From assembly GCF_039523335.1 (NCBI RefSeq), contig NZ_BAAAFC010000002.1, positions 562,848-626,847 of the forward strand: 64,000 nt of DNA, written 5' to 3'. Source of the stretch: Marinobacter szutsaonensis. Its GTDB lineage: Bacteria > Pseudomonadota > Gammaproteobacteria > Pseudomonadales > Oleiphilaceae. Position numbers and translations under genes: made by a program. Below are positions 43,339-53,730 of the stretch, one piece after another (position 1 is the first letter of the stretch; every line of letters starts with the position of its first letter). Under the pieces are notes generated by a model that was not told where the DNA came from, ran no database searches, and saw only the letters and a program-made list of their open reading frames with translations.

Positions 43339-44400
43339 ATGGCGAATGAATTCCGTCCGGATGAACGCAACATCGGTACCGTGGCCATGCGCTGGCACGG
43401 GCACTCCCTGGAATTACTGGATCAGCGGTTGCTGCCAACGGAGGAACACTGGATTACCTCGGAAGGCGCTTCGGGCGTTGCCCAGTGTATCCGGGACATG
43501 GTGGTCCGGGGCGCCCCGGCGATCGGTATCAGCGCCGCCTACGGCGTTGCCCTGGCAGCTCGTCATGCAGGTGGCGGCGACTGGAAGGCGGAGATCCGGC
43601 AGGCCATCCGCGAGCTGGCGGAATCCCGGCCGACAGCGGTGAACCTGTTCTGGGCGTTGCAGCGGATGGAGAGGGTGTTCCACGAGTGCCATTCCCTGGA
43701 TGAGGCCGTCAAACGCCTGGCCGCAGAGGCCCAAAGCATCCACGAGGAAGACCTGGAAGCCAATTTCGCCATGGCGGATCATGCCCTGGAATTCATGAAC
43801 CCGGACAAGCCGATATCGGTGCTGACCCACTGCAATACCGGGGCTCTGGCCACCGGTGGCTATGGCACTGCCCTGGGCGTCATCCGCCGGCTGCACGAGA
43901 AAAAGCTGCTCCGGAGTGTTTATGCCGATGAAACCCGGCCCTGGTTGCAGGGTAGCCGGCTGACAGCATGGGAGCTGTCTCGGGATGGCATTCCGGTGAC
44001 CCTCAATGCCGACGGGGCAGCTGCTGCCATCCTGGCCAGCGGCAAGGTGAAATGGATCGTGGTGGGCGCAGACCGGATTACCGCCAACGGTGACGTCGCC
44101 AACAAGATTGGTACATACAGCCTCGCGGTATTGGCCCGCCACCACAAGGTCGGATTCATGGTGGTGGCGCCTTCCAGTACGGTAGATATGTCCCTGGCTT
44201 CCGGCCGCGATATTCCTATCGAGGAGCGGGACGGCACCGAAGTGCGAGAGATACGGGGCATTCCGTTGGCGCCGCCGGGTGTGCAGGTATTCAATCCGGT
44301 GTTTGATGTGACGCCGGCCAGTCTGATCGACGCCATCGTTACCGAGAAAGGCGTCATCCACAATCCCAACATCACCGGGATGCGTGCCTTATTTGGTTGA
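43339..44400 (+). CDS. mtnA: Methylthioribose-1-phosphate isomerase
   Basis: A 353-residue eIF2B-like isomerase: [28 protein letters not shown] (catalytic Cys), [39 protein letters not shown] (catalytic Asp) and [22 protein letters not shown] (family form; here [10 protein letters not shown]). It converts MTR-1-P to MTRu-1-P in methionine salvage. The other salvage genes (mtnB-D etc.) are not in the window. Its 3' end overlaps the convergent regulator gene by 12 nt. Confidence 0.95.
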   Translation: MANEFRPDERNIGTVAMRWHGHSLELLDQRLLPTEEHWITSEGASGVAQCIRDMVVRGAPAIGISAAYGVALAARHAGGGDWKAEIRQAIRELAESRPTAVNLFWALQRMERVFHECHSLDEAVKRLAAEAQSIHEEDLEANFAMADHALEFMNPDKPISVLTHCNTGALATGGYGTALGVIRRLHEKKLLRSVYADETRPWLQGSRLTAWELSRDGIPVTLNADGAAAAILASGKVKWIVVGADRITANGDVANKIGTYSLAVLARHHKVGFMVVAPSSTVDMSLASGRDIPIEERDGTEVREIRGIPLAPPGVQVFNPVFDVTPASLIDAIVTEKGVIHNPNITGMRALFG

Positions 44401-45129
44401 GGTGTCGTCCTTGCCCTCGTAGTGGGCTTTCAGTCTACGGACTTCCTGCTCCTGTTCCTCCACGAAGTGCAGGGACATCTCGAAGCTCTGGCGGGTGAAT
44501 TCCAGTACCCGCCGGAAGCCTTCATCGGACAGGTTCCGGGCGTCATCGTGGCGCCGGAAGATATTGATGAATTCCCGCTCCCGTTCAAACTGCAGTGGCA
44601 GTCTGCCCACACCCCAATCGTTCAGTATCTTCCAGACTTCCGGGTTGTAGTTCCGGGTGGTGCGCATGATAAAGGGAATAGGATCGTTGCGGGCGATCAG
44701 TGCCGCCAGTCGCAGGATCAGTTCGAAGGAGAGGGTGGACGTGCCGTTCTCGATGGCCTCGAGCACCGATTTGTCCTTGAGATTGAGCGCCTCGCTCATC
44801 TCAGTCAGCGTAAGCCCTGCCACCTCCCGGATATCCTTCAGCGACTGGCCGGCGATCAGCATGGCTCGTAGCTGCTCCTGGGAGTTGATCAGGGCGCGAC
44901 CGAATCGCAGTGAGGTATCGGTGGCCCGGGCACCGAAGCGAAGGGCAGAGCCGGTAAGCTGGTAGATCCGGTCCACCAGACCCTCCGGGGCTTTTTCCGG
45001 TGCGCCGGAGGTCTCGATGGCCTCCACTTTCTCCATGGATTTCATGGCGTGGAGGGCGTCCAGCAGCATGTCGCGAATTTCCCTCGCATTCTGCTGGCTG
45101 ATTTTCGACTCTTCCTTCCTGGAGGTCAT
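44389..45129 (-). CDS. XRE-like helix-turn-helix transcriptional regulator
   Basis: A 246-residue protein with a helical N-terminal part (1-80), a central HTH (about 90-155; [46 protein letters not shown] region) of the XRE/Cro type, and a C-terminal helical domain. Likely a DNA-binding repressor or activator; target unknown. Its start is 17 nt downstream of prc on the same strand. The last 12 nt overlap mtnA on the other strand. Confidence 0.82.
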   Translation of the reverse strand: MTSRKEESKISQQNAREIRDMLLDALHAMKSMEKVEAIETSGAPEKAPEGLVDRIYQLTGSALRFGARATDTSLRFGRALINSQEQLRAMLIAGQSLKDIREVAGLTLTEMSEALNLKDKSVLEAIENGTSTLSFELILRLAALIARNDPIPFIMRTTRNYNPEVWKILNDWGVGRLPLQFEREREFINIFRRHDDARNLSDEGFRRVLEFTRQSFEMSLHFVEEQEQEVRRLKAHYEGKDDTSTK

Positions 45130-45146
45130 AAAAACGGGCCGTTGGT

Positions 45147-47318
45147 TTACTGGGCCGGTGCCTGGACCGCAAAGTGCCGGCGCTGCAGGATAGAAGCCAT
45201 CTGTTGGTCCAGCTCCAGCATGTCCGCCATGATGTGGCCGCCTTCCCGGATCACGAAGTCCAGTTCCTCATCGGTGGTATCCAGATCGGCAGCCTGGGCA
45301 TCCTGCCAGTCCTCCAGGGCCTCCAGGGAGTCGAAAGGTTCTTCACCGCGCAGCTCCCGGCGGGCGTTGGCAATGGTCAGACGGGTACGCTCGATCTGTT
45401 CGTGCTGGGTCTTGCGTTCGTCGAAGTTCAGGCTGACGGTTTCCAGTTGCCGCTGCTTTTCAAGGAATTCAATTTCCCGCTGGAGCAGCTTGAACTCGGG
45501 GTTGGTGTCGAACCGGGATTCGTGGCGTTTACGCAGTTCACCGATGATCCCGCTGAAATCAAAATAGCGGGTATGGGGGACCGCCTCGATCTGATCCCAG
45601 GGCAGAGCATGGTCCAGGGCGTCTTCGCCGATCCGGGTCTTGTCGACCCGGGAAGGGATCTCGATATCGGGGATCACGCCCTTGTGCTGGGTCGAGCCGC
45701 CGGATACCCGATAGAACTTGGACTGGGTGATTTTCAGCTGACCGTGATTCAGCGGGCGAACCGCCTGCACGGTACCTTTACCAAAGGTCTGCGAGCCCAC
45801 CACGAGCCCGCGGCCATAGTCCTGGATGGCGCCGGCGAAAATCTCCGATGCTGAGGCGCTCATGCGGTTGACCAGTACGACCAGCGGGCCGTCATAGGCA
45901 ACCGAGGGATCCTCGTCGTTGAGAACCTGGACATCGTTGTTGGCGTTTCGGATCTGCACTGTGGGGCCCTTGTCGATAAACAGGCCAACCAGGTCGTTGG
46001 CTTCGTGCAGCGCGCCACCGCCGTTGTTACGCAGGTCAACCACCAGGCCGTCGACACCGTCTTCCTGCAGTTCCCCGATGAGTTTGCGTACATCCCGGGT
46101 GGTGCTCTTGTAGTTCGGATCGCCGGCCTGCATGGCCTGAAAATCGGCATAGAAGGTGGGGATGGTGATCACGCCCACCTTGTAATCCTCGCCGCCACGC
46201 TCAAGTTCGATCACATCCTTGCTGGCGCTTTGCTCCTCGAGTTTTACCTCGTCGCGCTTGATGGCGATGCTCTTGGTGACAGTTTCATCCGACGCGTTGG
46301 CGGGAATGACCTCCAGAGTTACTACAGAATCCCGGGGCCCGCGAATCAGGTCCACCACTTCATCCAGGCGCCAGCCAATCACGTTAATGGTTTTCTCGCC
46401 TTCCTGACCAACGCCGACAATGCGGTCGGCCGGCTGCAGCTGGCCCTGCTTGGATGCGGGCCCGCCGGGTACCAGGCGAACCACCTTGGTGAACTCGTTA
46501 TCCGATTGCAGCACCGCGCCGATACCTTCGAGGGAGAGACTCATGTTGATGTTGAAGTTCTCGGAGGTCCGGGGAGAGAAATAGGAGGTGTGCGGGTCCC
46601 ACATGCCGGTAAAGGCATTCATGTAGGCCTGGAAGGCATCCTCGCTGCGGGCCTGGTAGGCACGTTTGAGTTGGCCCTCGTAGCGCTGGCGCAGGTTCTC
46701 CTCGATCTCGTCATCCTCGGTGCCGTTCAGTCTCTGCGCCAGCACCGCATTCTTGATGCGCTTGACCCAGAGATTGTCCAGAGCGGCCTGGTCGGCTTCC
46801 CAGTCCGCCTCGGAACGGTCCAGCAGGATGGTTTCATTGGCGGAGAAATCCAGGTTTTCCAGCCCCTGATCGAGCGTATTTAGGGCGAACTGGAGGCGTT
46901 CGATAATGCGCTGCTGGACCAGGTTGTAGATATCAAAGCCCGGCTGCAACTGGCCGGTTTTCAGGGCGGAGCCAAGCTGGGATTTCACCCGGCCAAACCG
47001 CTGGATGTCCTGCTGGGTCAGGTAGATCTTCTGTCCATCGAGGTATTCCAGGTAAGCACTGAAAACGTCCCCGGAAAGTTCGTCACTGATGCCCAGGTCG
47101 CGGAAGTGGGTGAACTGCAGCTGGCGGGCAATCAGGATATTGGCCCGGGCCTGATCAATGGTCGGGGCAACCGGCTCGTAGACCTTGGTGTCGTCCGGTT
47201 TAGCCTGGAGTCCGAGTGGCGTAGAGACCAGCAGTGCGATGGCAAGGGCACGGCAAAGACCTTTTCCTCGCCCAGTGAACGGACGGCTACGGGACATCAT
47301 GTTTTCCGCGATGGTCAT
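45147..47318 (-). CDS. prc: Tail-specific (C-terminal-processing) periplasmic protease
   Basis: A 723-residue S41A protease: signal peptide (about 20-38; LAIALLVSTPLGLQA), N-terminal helical part, PDZ domain (about 250-340; IGAVLQSDNEFTKVVRLVPGGPASKQG), and the protease core with GLVVDLRNNGGGAL, nucleophile Ser in MSASASEIFAG and general-base Lys in TFGKGTVQ. It trims C-termini of periplasmic proteins and regulates murein hydrolases. An alternative start lies at residues 7/8 (MM). The regulator gene follows it. Confidence 0.93.
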   Translation of the reverse strand: MTIAENMMSRSRPFTGRGKGLCRALAIALLVSTPLGLQAKPDDTKVYEPVAPTIDQARANILIARQLQFTHFRDLGISDELSGDVFSAYLEYLDGQKIYLTQQDIQRFGRVKSQLGSALKTGQLQPGFDIYNLVQQRIIERLQFALNTLDQGLENLDFSANETILLDRSEADWEADQAALDNLWVKRIKNAVLAQRLNGTEDDEIEENLRQRYEGQLKRAYQARSEDAFQAYMNAFTGMWDPHTSYFSPRTSENFNINMSLSLEGIGAVLQSDNEFTKVVRLVPGGPASKQGQLQPADRIVGVGQEGEKTINVIGWRLDEVVDLIRGPRDSVVTLEVIPANASDETVTKSIAIKRDEVKLEEQSASKDVIELERGGEDYKVGVITIPTFYADFQAMQAGDPNYKSTTRDVRKLIGELQEDGVDGLVVDLRNNGGGALHEANDLVGLFIDKGPTVQIRNANNDVQVLNDEDPSVAYDGPLVVLVNRMSASASEIFAGAIQDYGRGLVVGSQTFGKGTVQAVRPLNHGQLKITQSKFYRVSGGSTQHKGVIPDIEIPSRVDKTRIGEDALDHALPWDQIEAVPHTRYFDFSGIIGELRKRHESRFDTNPEFKLLQREIEFLEKQRQLETVSLNFDERKTQHEQIERTRLTIANARRELRGEEPFDSLEALEDWQDAQAADLDTTDEELDFVIREGGHIMADMLELDQQMASILQRRHFAVQAPAQ

Positions 47319-47501
47319 AAATACTTACCTGACGGTGCTGGGTAATCGACGGCCAAATTTGGGCGGCCCCGAACCCGTGAGCGATAAATTTATTGTAGGC
47401 AAGCGCTATCCCCGTTGCCATAGGCAGGGAGTATCGGTTCGTGACAATCTGTCCATGAAATGGTCAGATTGGTAACGGGAGAGACAAAGAGAAAGATAAG
47501 G

Positions 47502-47529
47502 CGGCCGGCGGGCAAAGCCCCGCCGGCCG
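47502..47529 (-). terminator. Intrinsic terminator after the beta-oxidation genes
   Basis: CGGCCGGCGGGC and its complement (one extra C bulged) form a 12-bp stem around AAA. On the minus strand the stem is followed by a pyrimidine-rich tail (CTTATCTTTCTCTTTG). Confidence 0.7.
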
Positions 47530-47536
47530 GGCGGGA

Positions 47537-49687
47537 TCAGGCGAACTCTGTGTCGGTCTCGGCCTTCTCCACGAGCAGGCGCGGAGGCGCGAAACGCCCA
47601 CCGAATTGCGATTCCAGCTCTTTGGCACGCTCGGTGAAGGCGCGCACGCCGTACTGGTTGATGAACTGGATGGCGCCGCCGGTCCAGGGGGCATAGCCGA
47701 TACCGAAGATGCTGCCGATGTTGGCATCCTCGACGGTTCTGAGCACACCTTCTTCCAGGCAGCGGACCGTCTCGATGGCCTGGATGAACAGGATTCGGTC
47801 CTTGAGGTCCTGCAGCGAGGTGGCGCGGGCTTTGTCCTGGTCCACGAACAGGTTCTCAAGCTCCGGCCAGAGGTACTTCTTGCCCTTGTCCGGGTATTGA
47901 TAGAAGCCAGCGCCGGCTGCCTTACCCTTGCGGCCATGCTCGTTGACCATCGCATCAATGATCGCCTCGGCGGGATGGGCGTTCCAGGCGCCGCCGGCGG
48001 CTTCGGTGTCTCTGCGGCTCTGATCCCGGATGTGCTGCATGAGTGTCATGCTGACTTCGTCGGAAATGGCCAGCGGACCCACCGGCATGCCCGCGAGCAC
48101 GCCCGCATTTTCAATGCTGGAGGGATGGATGCCTTCGCCGAGCATGGCAATGCCTTCTTTGACGAAAGTACCGAATACCCGGGAGGTGAAGAAACCGCGG
48201 CTGTCGTTCACCACAATCGGGATCTTGCCGATCTGCTGGACGTAGTCGAACGCCCGGGCCAGGGTCTCATCGGAGGTTTTCTCACCCACGATGATCTCCA
48301 CCAGCTGCATCTTGTCCACCGGCGAGAAGAAATGCAGGCCGATGAAGTTATCGGGCTTGCCGGACGCTTCGGCCAGCTGGGTGATGGGAATGGTGGAGGT
48401 GTTGGAAGCGAAGATACCGTTGGCTACCATTTTCGGCTCCGCTTCCCGGGTTACCTTGCCTTTCAGGTCGCTGTCCTCGAACACCGCCTCGATAATCAGA
48501 TCGCAACCCTCAAGGTCGTCTGCAGAATCCGTTGGCTTGATCCGGTCCAGGATGGCGGATTTCTGCTCATCGGTCATGCGGCCACGACTGACTTTCTTGT
48601 CCAGCAGTTGCTCTGAATAGCGTTTGCCGTTCTCCGCGTTTTCCACGGACACATCCTTGAGCACAACGTCGACGCCTCGAACGGCGGTGGCATAGGCAAT
48701 ACCTGCCCCCATCATGCCCGCGCCCAGTACGCCCACCTTGCTGAAGGTTGCCCGGTCGACCCCGTCCGGGCGGCTGCCGCCTGCCTTGATGGCGTTGAGC
48801 TGGAACCAGAAGGTGCCCGTCATGTTCTTGGCGACCTGTCCCACCACCAGCTCAGTGAAGTAACGGGTCTCGATCAGGCTGCCGTTGTCGAAATCCACCT
48901 GCGCACCTTCCACGGCGGCCGACAGGATGCGTTCAGGTGCCGGGTAACAGCCCTTGGTTTTCTGCTTGAGCATGGCCGGGGCGATGGCGAGCTTCTGGGC
49001 CATGGCGGGGTGGTGCGGTGCACCGCCAGGGAATTTAAACCCCTTCTGGTCCCAGGGCTGCTGCTTTTCCGGATGCGCCTCGATGAATGCCCGGGCAGTG
49101 CTCAGCAGTTCCTCGGGGGCGCTGACCAGTTCATCCACGATGCCGGCGTTGAGGGCGGCTTTCGGGTTCACCTTCTTGCCCTCCATGAGGAAGGGGAAGG
49201 CGGCTTCCAGACCGATCATCCGGGGCAGTCGCTGGGTGCCACCGCCACCGGGCAGCAGGCCCAGGGTGACTTCCGGCAGGCCGAGCTGGATGCTGTCGTC
49301 ATCCAGGGCAATGCGGTGATGGCAGGCCAGGGTGATTTCCAGGCCACCACCGAGAGCCGTACCGTTGATCGCCGCCACTACGGGTTTGCCGGTGGTTTCA
49401 AGGAAGCGAAGGTCGGCCTTCAGACCATTGACCATGTCTTCGAATTCCTGGGCCTGGTCCCGGGTGACACTGTGCAGTTCCTTGAGATCGCCGCCGGCGA
49501 AGAAGGTTTTCTTGGCCGAGGTGATGATAATGCCGCGGATGTTCTCAAGGTCTTCCTTAACCCGGCTGACGGTTTCGGACAGGCCGCTACGGAACTCCCC
49601 ATTCATGGTGTTGGCGGACTGGTTCGGCATGTCGATAGTGAGGGTCAGGATCTGGTCTGAACCCAGGTCATACTTGATGGCACTCAT
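47537..49687 (-). CDS. Bifunctional enoyl-CoA hydratase/3-hydroxyacyl-CoA dehydrogenase (FadB/FadJ type)
   Basis: A 716-residue two-domain enzyme: crotonase N-terminus (about 1-190; AAINGTALGGGLEITLACHHRIA, ITSAKKTFFAGGDLKEL oxyanion loops) and 3-hydroxyacyl-CoA dehydrogenase domain with GAGMMGAGIAYATA, IPITQLAEASGKPDNFIGLHFFSPVDKM and the C-terminal HAD repeats. The ATG at 49687 has AGGAGA upstream. It follows a thiolase gene, as in FadA-FadB type operons. FadB versus FadJ assignment is uncertain, so no symbol is given. Confidence 0.92.
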   Translation of the reverse strand: MSAIKYDLGSDQILTLTIDMPNQSANTMNGEFRSGLSETVSRVKEDLENIRGIIITSAKKTFFAGGDLKELHSVTRDQAQEFEDMVNGLKADLRFLETTGKPVVAAINGTALGGGLEITLACHHRIALDDDSIQLGLPEVTLGLLPGGGGTQRLPRMIGLEAAFPFLMEGKKVNPKAALNAGIVDELVSAPEELLSTARAFIEAHPEKQQPWDQKGFKFPGGAPHHPAMAQKLAIAPAMLKQKTKGCYPAPERILSAAVEGAQVDFDNGSLIETRYFTELVVGQVAKNMTGTFWFQLNAIKAGGSRPDGVDRATFSKVGVLGAGMMGAGIAYATAVRGVDVVLKDVSVENAENGKRYSEQLLDKKVSRGRMTDEQKSAILDRIKPTDSADDLEGCDLIIEAVFEDSDLKGKVTREAEPKMVANGIFASNTSTIPITQLAEASGKPDNFIGLHFFSPVDKMQLVEIIVGEKTSDETLARAFDYVQQIGKIPIVVNDSRGFFTSRVFGTFVKEGIAMLGEGIHPSSIENAGVLAGMPVGPLAISDEVSMTLMQHIRDQSRRDTEAAGGAWNAHPAEAIIDAMVNEHGRKGKAAGAGFYQYPDKGKKYLWPELENLFVDQDKARATSLQDLKDRILFIQAIETVRCLEEGVLRTVEDANIGSIFGIGYAPWTGGAIQFINQYGVRAFTERAKELESQFGGRFAPPRLLVEKAETDTEFA

Positions 49688-49716
49688 GTTCGGTTCTCCT
49701 GTAATGGAACGTGGGT

Positions 49717-50925
49717 TCAAACGCGCTCGATGATGGTGGCAATGCCCATGCCGCCACCGACACATAGGGTGGCAAGGCCATAGCGCAGTTCGCGGCGCTC
49801 CAGCTCATCCAGCAGGGTGCCGAGGATGATGGCGCCGGTTGCACCCAGCGGGTGGCCCATGGCGATGGCGCCCCCGTTCACGTTCACTTTCTCGTCCGGA
49901 ACCGAGAGTTCTCTCTGGAAGCGCATCACCACGGAGGCGAAGGCTTCATTCACTTCAAAAAGGTCAATCTGGTCTGCGGTCATGCCGGCTTTTTCCAGCG
50001 CCTTGCGGGCCGCTGGGGCCGGGCCGGTCAGCATGATGGTCGGGTCGGTGCTGGTGACTGCGGTGGCGACGATACGGGCCCGTGGCGTCAGACCCATGGC
50101 CTTACCCTTGGCTTCGCTGCCGATGAGCATGGCGGTCGCGCCATCCACGATGCCGGAGGAGTTGCCCGCATGGTGGACGTGGTTGATCTTCTCCACGTAG
50201 TGGTATTTTTCGCGGGCAACGCCGTCAAAGCCCATTTCGCCCATCATCTGGAAGGAAGGCTTGAGCCCGGCCAGGGATTCCAGAGTGGTGTTGCCACGCA
50301 CGTGTTCGTCGCGGTCCAGGATGACCACGCCGTTCTGGTCGGTGACGGGAATGATGGATTTACTGAAATAGCCCTTTTCCCAGGCGTTGGCCGCTTTCTG
50401 CTGGGACCGGACGGCAAATCCGTCTACATCTTCCCGGCTGAAGCCTTCAATGGTGGCGATCAGGTCGGCCCCTATGCCCTGGGGCATGAAACCGGTATGC
50501 AGGTTGGTTTCCGGGTCAGTGGCCCAGGCGCCGCCGTCGGAACCCATGGGCACGCGGGACATGGCTTCCACACCGCCGGCCACCACCATGTCCTCCCAGC
50601 CGGAGCGGACTTTCATGGCAGCAAGGTTTACGGCTTCCAGGCCCGAGGCACAGAAGCGGTTCAGGGTAACGCCAGCTACTTTTTCGTCCCAGTCCGCCGC
50701 GAGAGCGGCGGTCTTGGCAATGTCGGCGCCCTGGTCGCCGACTGCAGTGACGCAGCCCATGACGATGTCATCCACCTGGGCGGTGTCGAGGCTGTTGCGC
50801 TCCTGCAGGGACCGGAGCATTGAGGTCAGCAGGGTGATGGGTTTGACGCTGTGCAGCGAACCGTCTTTCTTGCCGCGGCCCCGGGGGGTGCGGACTGCGT
50901 CAAAGATATACGCCTCGGTGGTCAT
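49717..50925 (-). CDS. Acetyl-CoA C-acyltransferase (thiolase)
   Basis: A 402-residue thiolase: catalytic Cys92 in [57 protein letters not shown] (His of the second site) and [10 protein letters not shown]. It cleaves 3-ketoacyl-CoA in beta-oxidation and is the first gene of a two-gene operon with the FadB/J-type enzyme 29 nt downstream. Confidence 0.93.
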   Translation of the reverse strand: MTTEAYIFDAVRTPRGRGKKDGSLHSVKPITLLTSMLRSLQERNSLDTAQVDDIVMGCVTAVGDQGADIAKTAALAADWDEKVAGVTLNRFCASGLEAVNLAAMKVRSGWEDMVVAGGVEAMSRVPMGSDGGAWATDPETNLHTGFMPQGIGADLIATIEGFSREDVDGFAVRSQQKAANAWEKGYFSKSIIPVTDQNGVVILDRDEHVRGNTTLESLAGLKPSFQMMGEMGFDGVAREKYHYVEKINHVHHAGNSSGIVDGATAMLIGSEAKGKAMGLTPRARIVATAVTSTDPTIMLTGPAPAARKALEKAGMTADQIDLFEVNEAFASVVMRFQRELSVPDEKVNVNGGAIAMGHPLGATGAIILGTLLDELERRELRYGLATLCVGGGMGIATIIERV

Positions 50926-51073
50926 TACCTTTCCTCTGATGGTTTTGTCGGATTATCGTTATCAGTCGACTAACCATAGCCCCTGCGGGGCAGGGTGGGT
51001 AATGACGCGGGCTGCCAATCCCATTGGCGAAATTGCTCAGGACACCCTGGGTCAGCAGCGCCGCGGGGTTCGT

Positions 51074-53542
51074 TTATTGGTCGGTAACACCGGAAAGCGC
51101 GCTGTTCAGCCGTTCCGAGAGAGCGGTCTCCGGGTTGTCGTCAGACGGTTGCAGACACCATTGGGCAACCAGTTTTTCCAGCTCCGAGAGGCGGTCACCG
51201 GCTTGCTCGGTGTTGCCCATGCCCTCTGACAGGCGCTGGACCTGGATTTCCATCCGGCGTTGCTGGTCTTCGGCCGGGGACTCCATACCTGAAAGAATTT
51301 CGGCACGAATCACCAGTTCCCGGTCTGAGAGACCGGCCTGGGTTGACGCCAGCGCTTGCCAATGGTCCGGAAGATCGGACGACGCCACACCGCCGTTACC
51401 ACGGGCGCTGACCAGCTCCTGCCATTGACTGACCTTCTGCTGCAGAAGCTTGCTGTCCAGAGCCCGTTGGAACTCACCTTTGGCTGCCTGAACCCGCTCC
51501 TTTACATTCTGGGAGAGGGCGTTGCCCTTAATGTCCCGGAGCTTCGTCAGCGCATCCTGAAGGGCCTCGGCGGAGCTTTCCGGGGTGACAGCGGCCAGTT
51601 GTGCGAGAAGCTCGGTGGCTTCGCGGTCGGCGGTTTCGGTGGCCTGCTGGCGGGCATCGCGTTGGGCGTCCCGGCGGGCAAAGATCTGGTCACAGGCTTT
51701 ACGGAAGGCTTGCCAGAGTTTGCGGTCCTCGCGGTGGCGGGTGATACCGATGGCCTTCCATTCGGACTGCAGCGCCTTGGCCTCGTTCATCGCCTCCTGC
51801 AGCGGTTCCCGCTCGATCAGCGTCTCAGCTCTTTCAACGATGGCCTGTTTCAGGCCCTCATTCTTCCGGCGCTCTTCGTCGAGCGGTGATTCCAGACGCT
51901 TCAGCAGATCATCGAACCGTTTCTGCACCGGGCGGTTGTCACGGAATTCCACCGGCCAGGCGGCTTTCCACTCCTGCCGGGCGGTCTGGTGAATGCGCTC
52001 GGCGCCTTTCCAGTCGATCGTGGTCCAGTCGGCATTCTCGAGGAAGGTTTCCAGCTCGGCACAAATGGCCTGGCGTTTCTCCAGGTTGGCCTGCTTGAGC
52101 CCCGACTTCGCCTCGAAATAGGCTTTGCAGGGTTCGAAGGCGCGATCGGAGGCGTTCTTGAATCGGGTCCAAAGGGCCCGGTCGGAGGAGCCGCCCAGCT
52201 CACGCCATTCGCTCTGCAGTTCCTTGATCCGTTCGGCCTTCGCCTCCGGCTCCATGGGTTGCTCGACGAGGTACTCCATCTGCTCGCACAGGGCTATCTG
52301 CTTGGGCTCGGTGGCAAAACCCTGCCAGTCGCTGAGCTCACGGAACTGGCCGGTGAGCAACTGCATCCTGGCCTGGAAAGGCTTGGCATGGCGCCGGTCC
52401 AGATCCCGGAACTGATTCTGTGCGGTCTTCAGGAGTTGCTTGGATTCCCTGAACTGCTTGGCCTCCAGAGCGGACTCCAGCTTGTCCAGGGTGATTTTCA
52501 GGTTATCGACACGAGCCTTCTGGTCGCCGTGGTCCTCTTTCTGCGCAGGCTTTTCCGTGCGCTTGCCGGCCAGTTTGCGCACCGGCTCAAGCAGTGCTGG
52601 CTTCGGGAACCCCTCGGGCCAGTCGATCTCGCGGATCAGGGTCTTGGCCTGGTCCTGCTGTTCTGCGGTGACCGTCTCATCAGAATCCAGTGCCGCGGAC
52701 AGTTCGCCGATGCGTTCACGCGTCTGGGTCAGTCGGCGCAGGGCCGACAGGTAGTTCCTCAGGGCCAGCATCGCCGACTCGTAAGTCTTTTGTTCCTGCC
52801 GGGACACGTCGGTATCCCGGGTGGCTTCCAGCCAACGGTTCTCCTGAGTTCTCTGGAGTGCGTCCAGGGAGGAGAGTGAGGGCAGGGAATCACCGGTCTG
52901 GGATTTGAGGTCTTCCAGGGTACTTGTGAGCAGTTCCAGGGTTTCCTCGCGCTGACGCAGTTGCTCCCCGTGACGCTTTTCTTCCTCGCGGGCTGCTTCC
53001 ATCTCTTGCAGGCGCTCGCGGCAACGATGGGTGGCCTCGAGGAACTGCTGAACCTGTTCCGCCGTTGCCTGGCTTTCCAGTTCCTTCCACTGGTTGGTCA
53101 GCGCTTCCAGGCGTGCCTGATAGAGCTTGGTGTCCTCGCTGCGGGCCTGCTCCTGTGCGTTATTGATCAGGGTCGTGATGGTGCGGGCAACGTTTTCCTG
53201 GCGTTCCATGTCCTGGCGGTGGGCCTGCAGCGCCTGCTTGACGGTCTGGTAGACGCCCTTGTCCCGTCCTTTGGCCTGCTTCTGCACCTTTTGCAGTTGC
53301 TCGGCGTCGGTCAGACCCTTGGCGGCCGACAGGCGGATATCTGCGGTCACACCCTCCAGGGCGAGTTTTGCCAACTGCTCCTGTGATGGCGAACCCTGCA
53401 GTAATCCGAGCTGGCTCTCCCTCTGGTCGGCGCGCAAATCTTCCCGGGGTACCTGGGGCTGTTCGGGCACTTCCTTGCGGGGTTTTCCGGTCGTCTCAGA
53501 TGACTTGCGGGATTTGAACAGTTTCTGGATGAATGCGGCCAT
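51074..53542 (-). CDS. Large coiled-coil protein with DUF349 repeats
   Basis: An 822-residue, highly charged, almost wholly helical protein. Several DUF349 units are visible (WKELESQATAEQVQQF; ELQSEWRELGGSSDRALWTRFKNASD; AKALQSEWKAIGITRHREDRKLWQAFRKACDQIF), alternating with heptads. No signal or membrane segment. Function unknown; similar DUF349 proteins are linked to RNA or stress biology without consensus. The ATG at 53542 has AAAGGA upstream; the frame is open to 53629 but the extension looks non-coding. Confidence 0.82.
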   Translation of the reverse strand: MAAFIQKLFKSRKSSETTGKPRKEVPEQPQVPREDLRADQRESQLGLLQGSPSQEQLAKLALEGVTADIRLSAAKGLTDAEQLQKVQKQAKGRDKGVYQTVKQALQAHRQDMERQENVARTITTLINNAQEQARSEDTKLYQARLEALTNQWKELESQATAEQVQQFLEATHRCRERLQEMEAAREEEKRHGEQLRQREETLELLTSTLEDLKSQTGDSLPSLSSLDALQRTQENRWLEATRDTDVSRQEQKTYESAMLALRNYLSALRRLTQTRERIGELSAALDSDETVTAEQQDQAKTLIREIDWPEGFPKPALLEPVRKLAGKRTEKPAQKEDHGDQKARVDNLKITLDKLESALEAKQFRESKQLLKTAQNQFRDLDRRHAKPFQARMQLLTGQFRELSDWQGFATEPKQIALCEQMEYLVEQPMEPEAKAERIKELQSEWRELGGSSDRALWTRFKNASDRAFEPCKAYFEAKSGLKQANLEKRQAICAELETFLENADWTTIDWKGAERIHQTARQEWKAAWPVEFRDNRPVQKRFDDLLKRLESPLDEERRKNEGLKQAIVERAETLIEREPLQEAMNEAKALQSEWKAIGITRHREDRKLWQAFRKACDQIFARRDAQRDARQQATETADREATELLAQLAAVTPESSAEALQDALTKLRDIKGNALSQNVKERVQAAKGEFQRALDSKLLQQKVSQWQELVSARGNGGVASSDLPDHWQALASTQAGLSDRELVIRAEILSGMESPAEDQQRRMEIQVQRLSEGMGNTEQAGDRLSELEKLVAQWCLQPSDDNPETALSERLNSALSGVTDQ

Positions 53543-53730
53543 GAAGGTGTCCTTTGGGATTGAAACCAGTCCTCGGTGTCCGGCAAAGTGTGCCGTCACC
53601 GGCCATCGGCCCTGTCGAGCCGGGTACACGCATAACGCGAAGCCTGTTCAGGTTTTCACGGGCTCCGGGCTATGCTTTGAAAATCGGTGGCTAGTCTAGC
53701 GTTTTGGGTGCGCTCGCGGAAAGGGTCTGA

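Noticed and set aside
50981..50995. Terminator after the DUF349 gene
   Set aside because: A 6-bp stem (CCCTGC/GCAGGG) exists, but no T-run follows on the minus strand.
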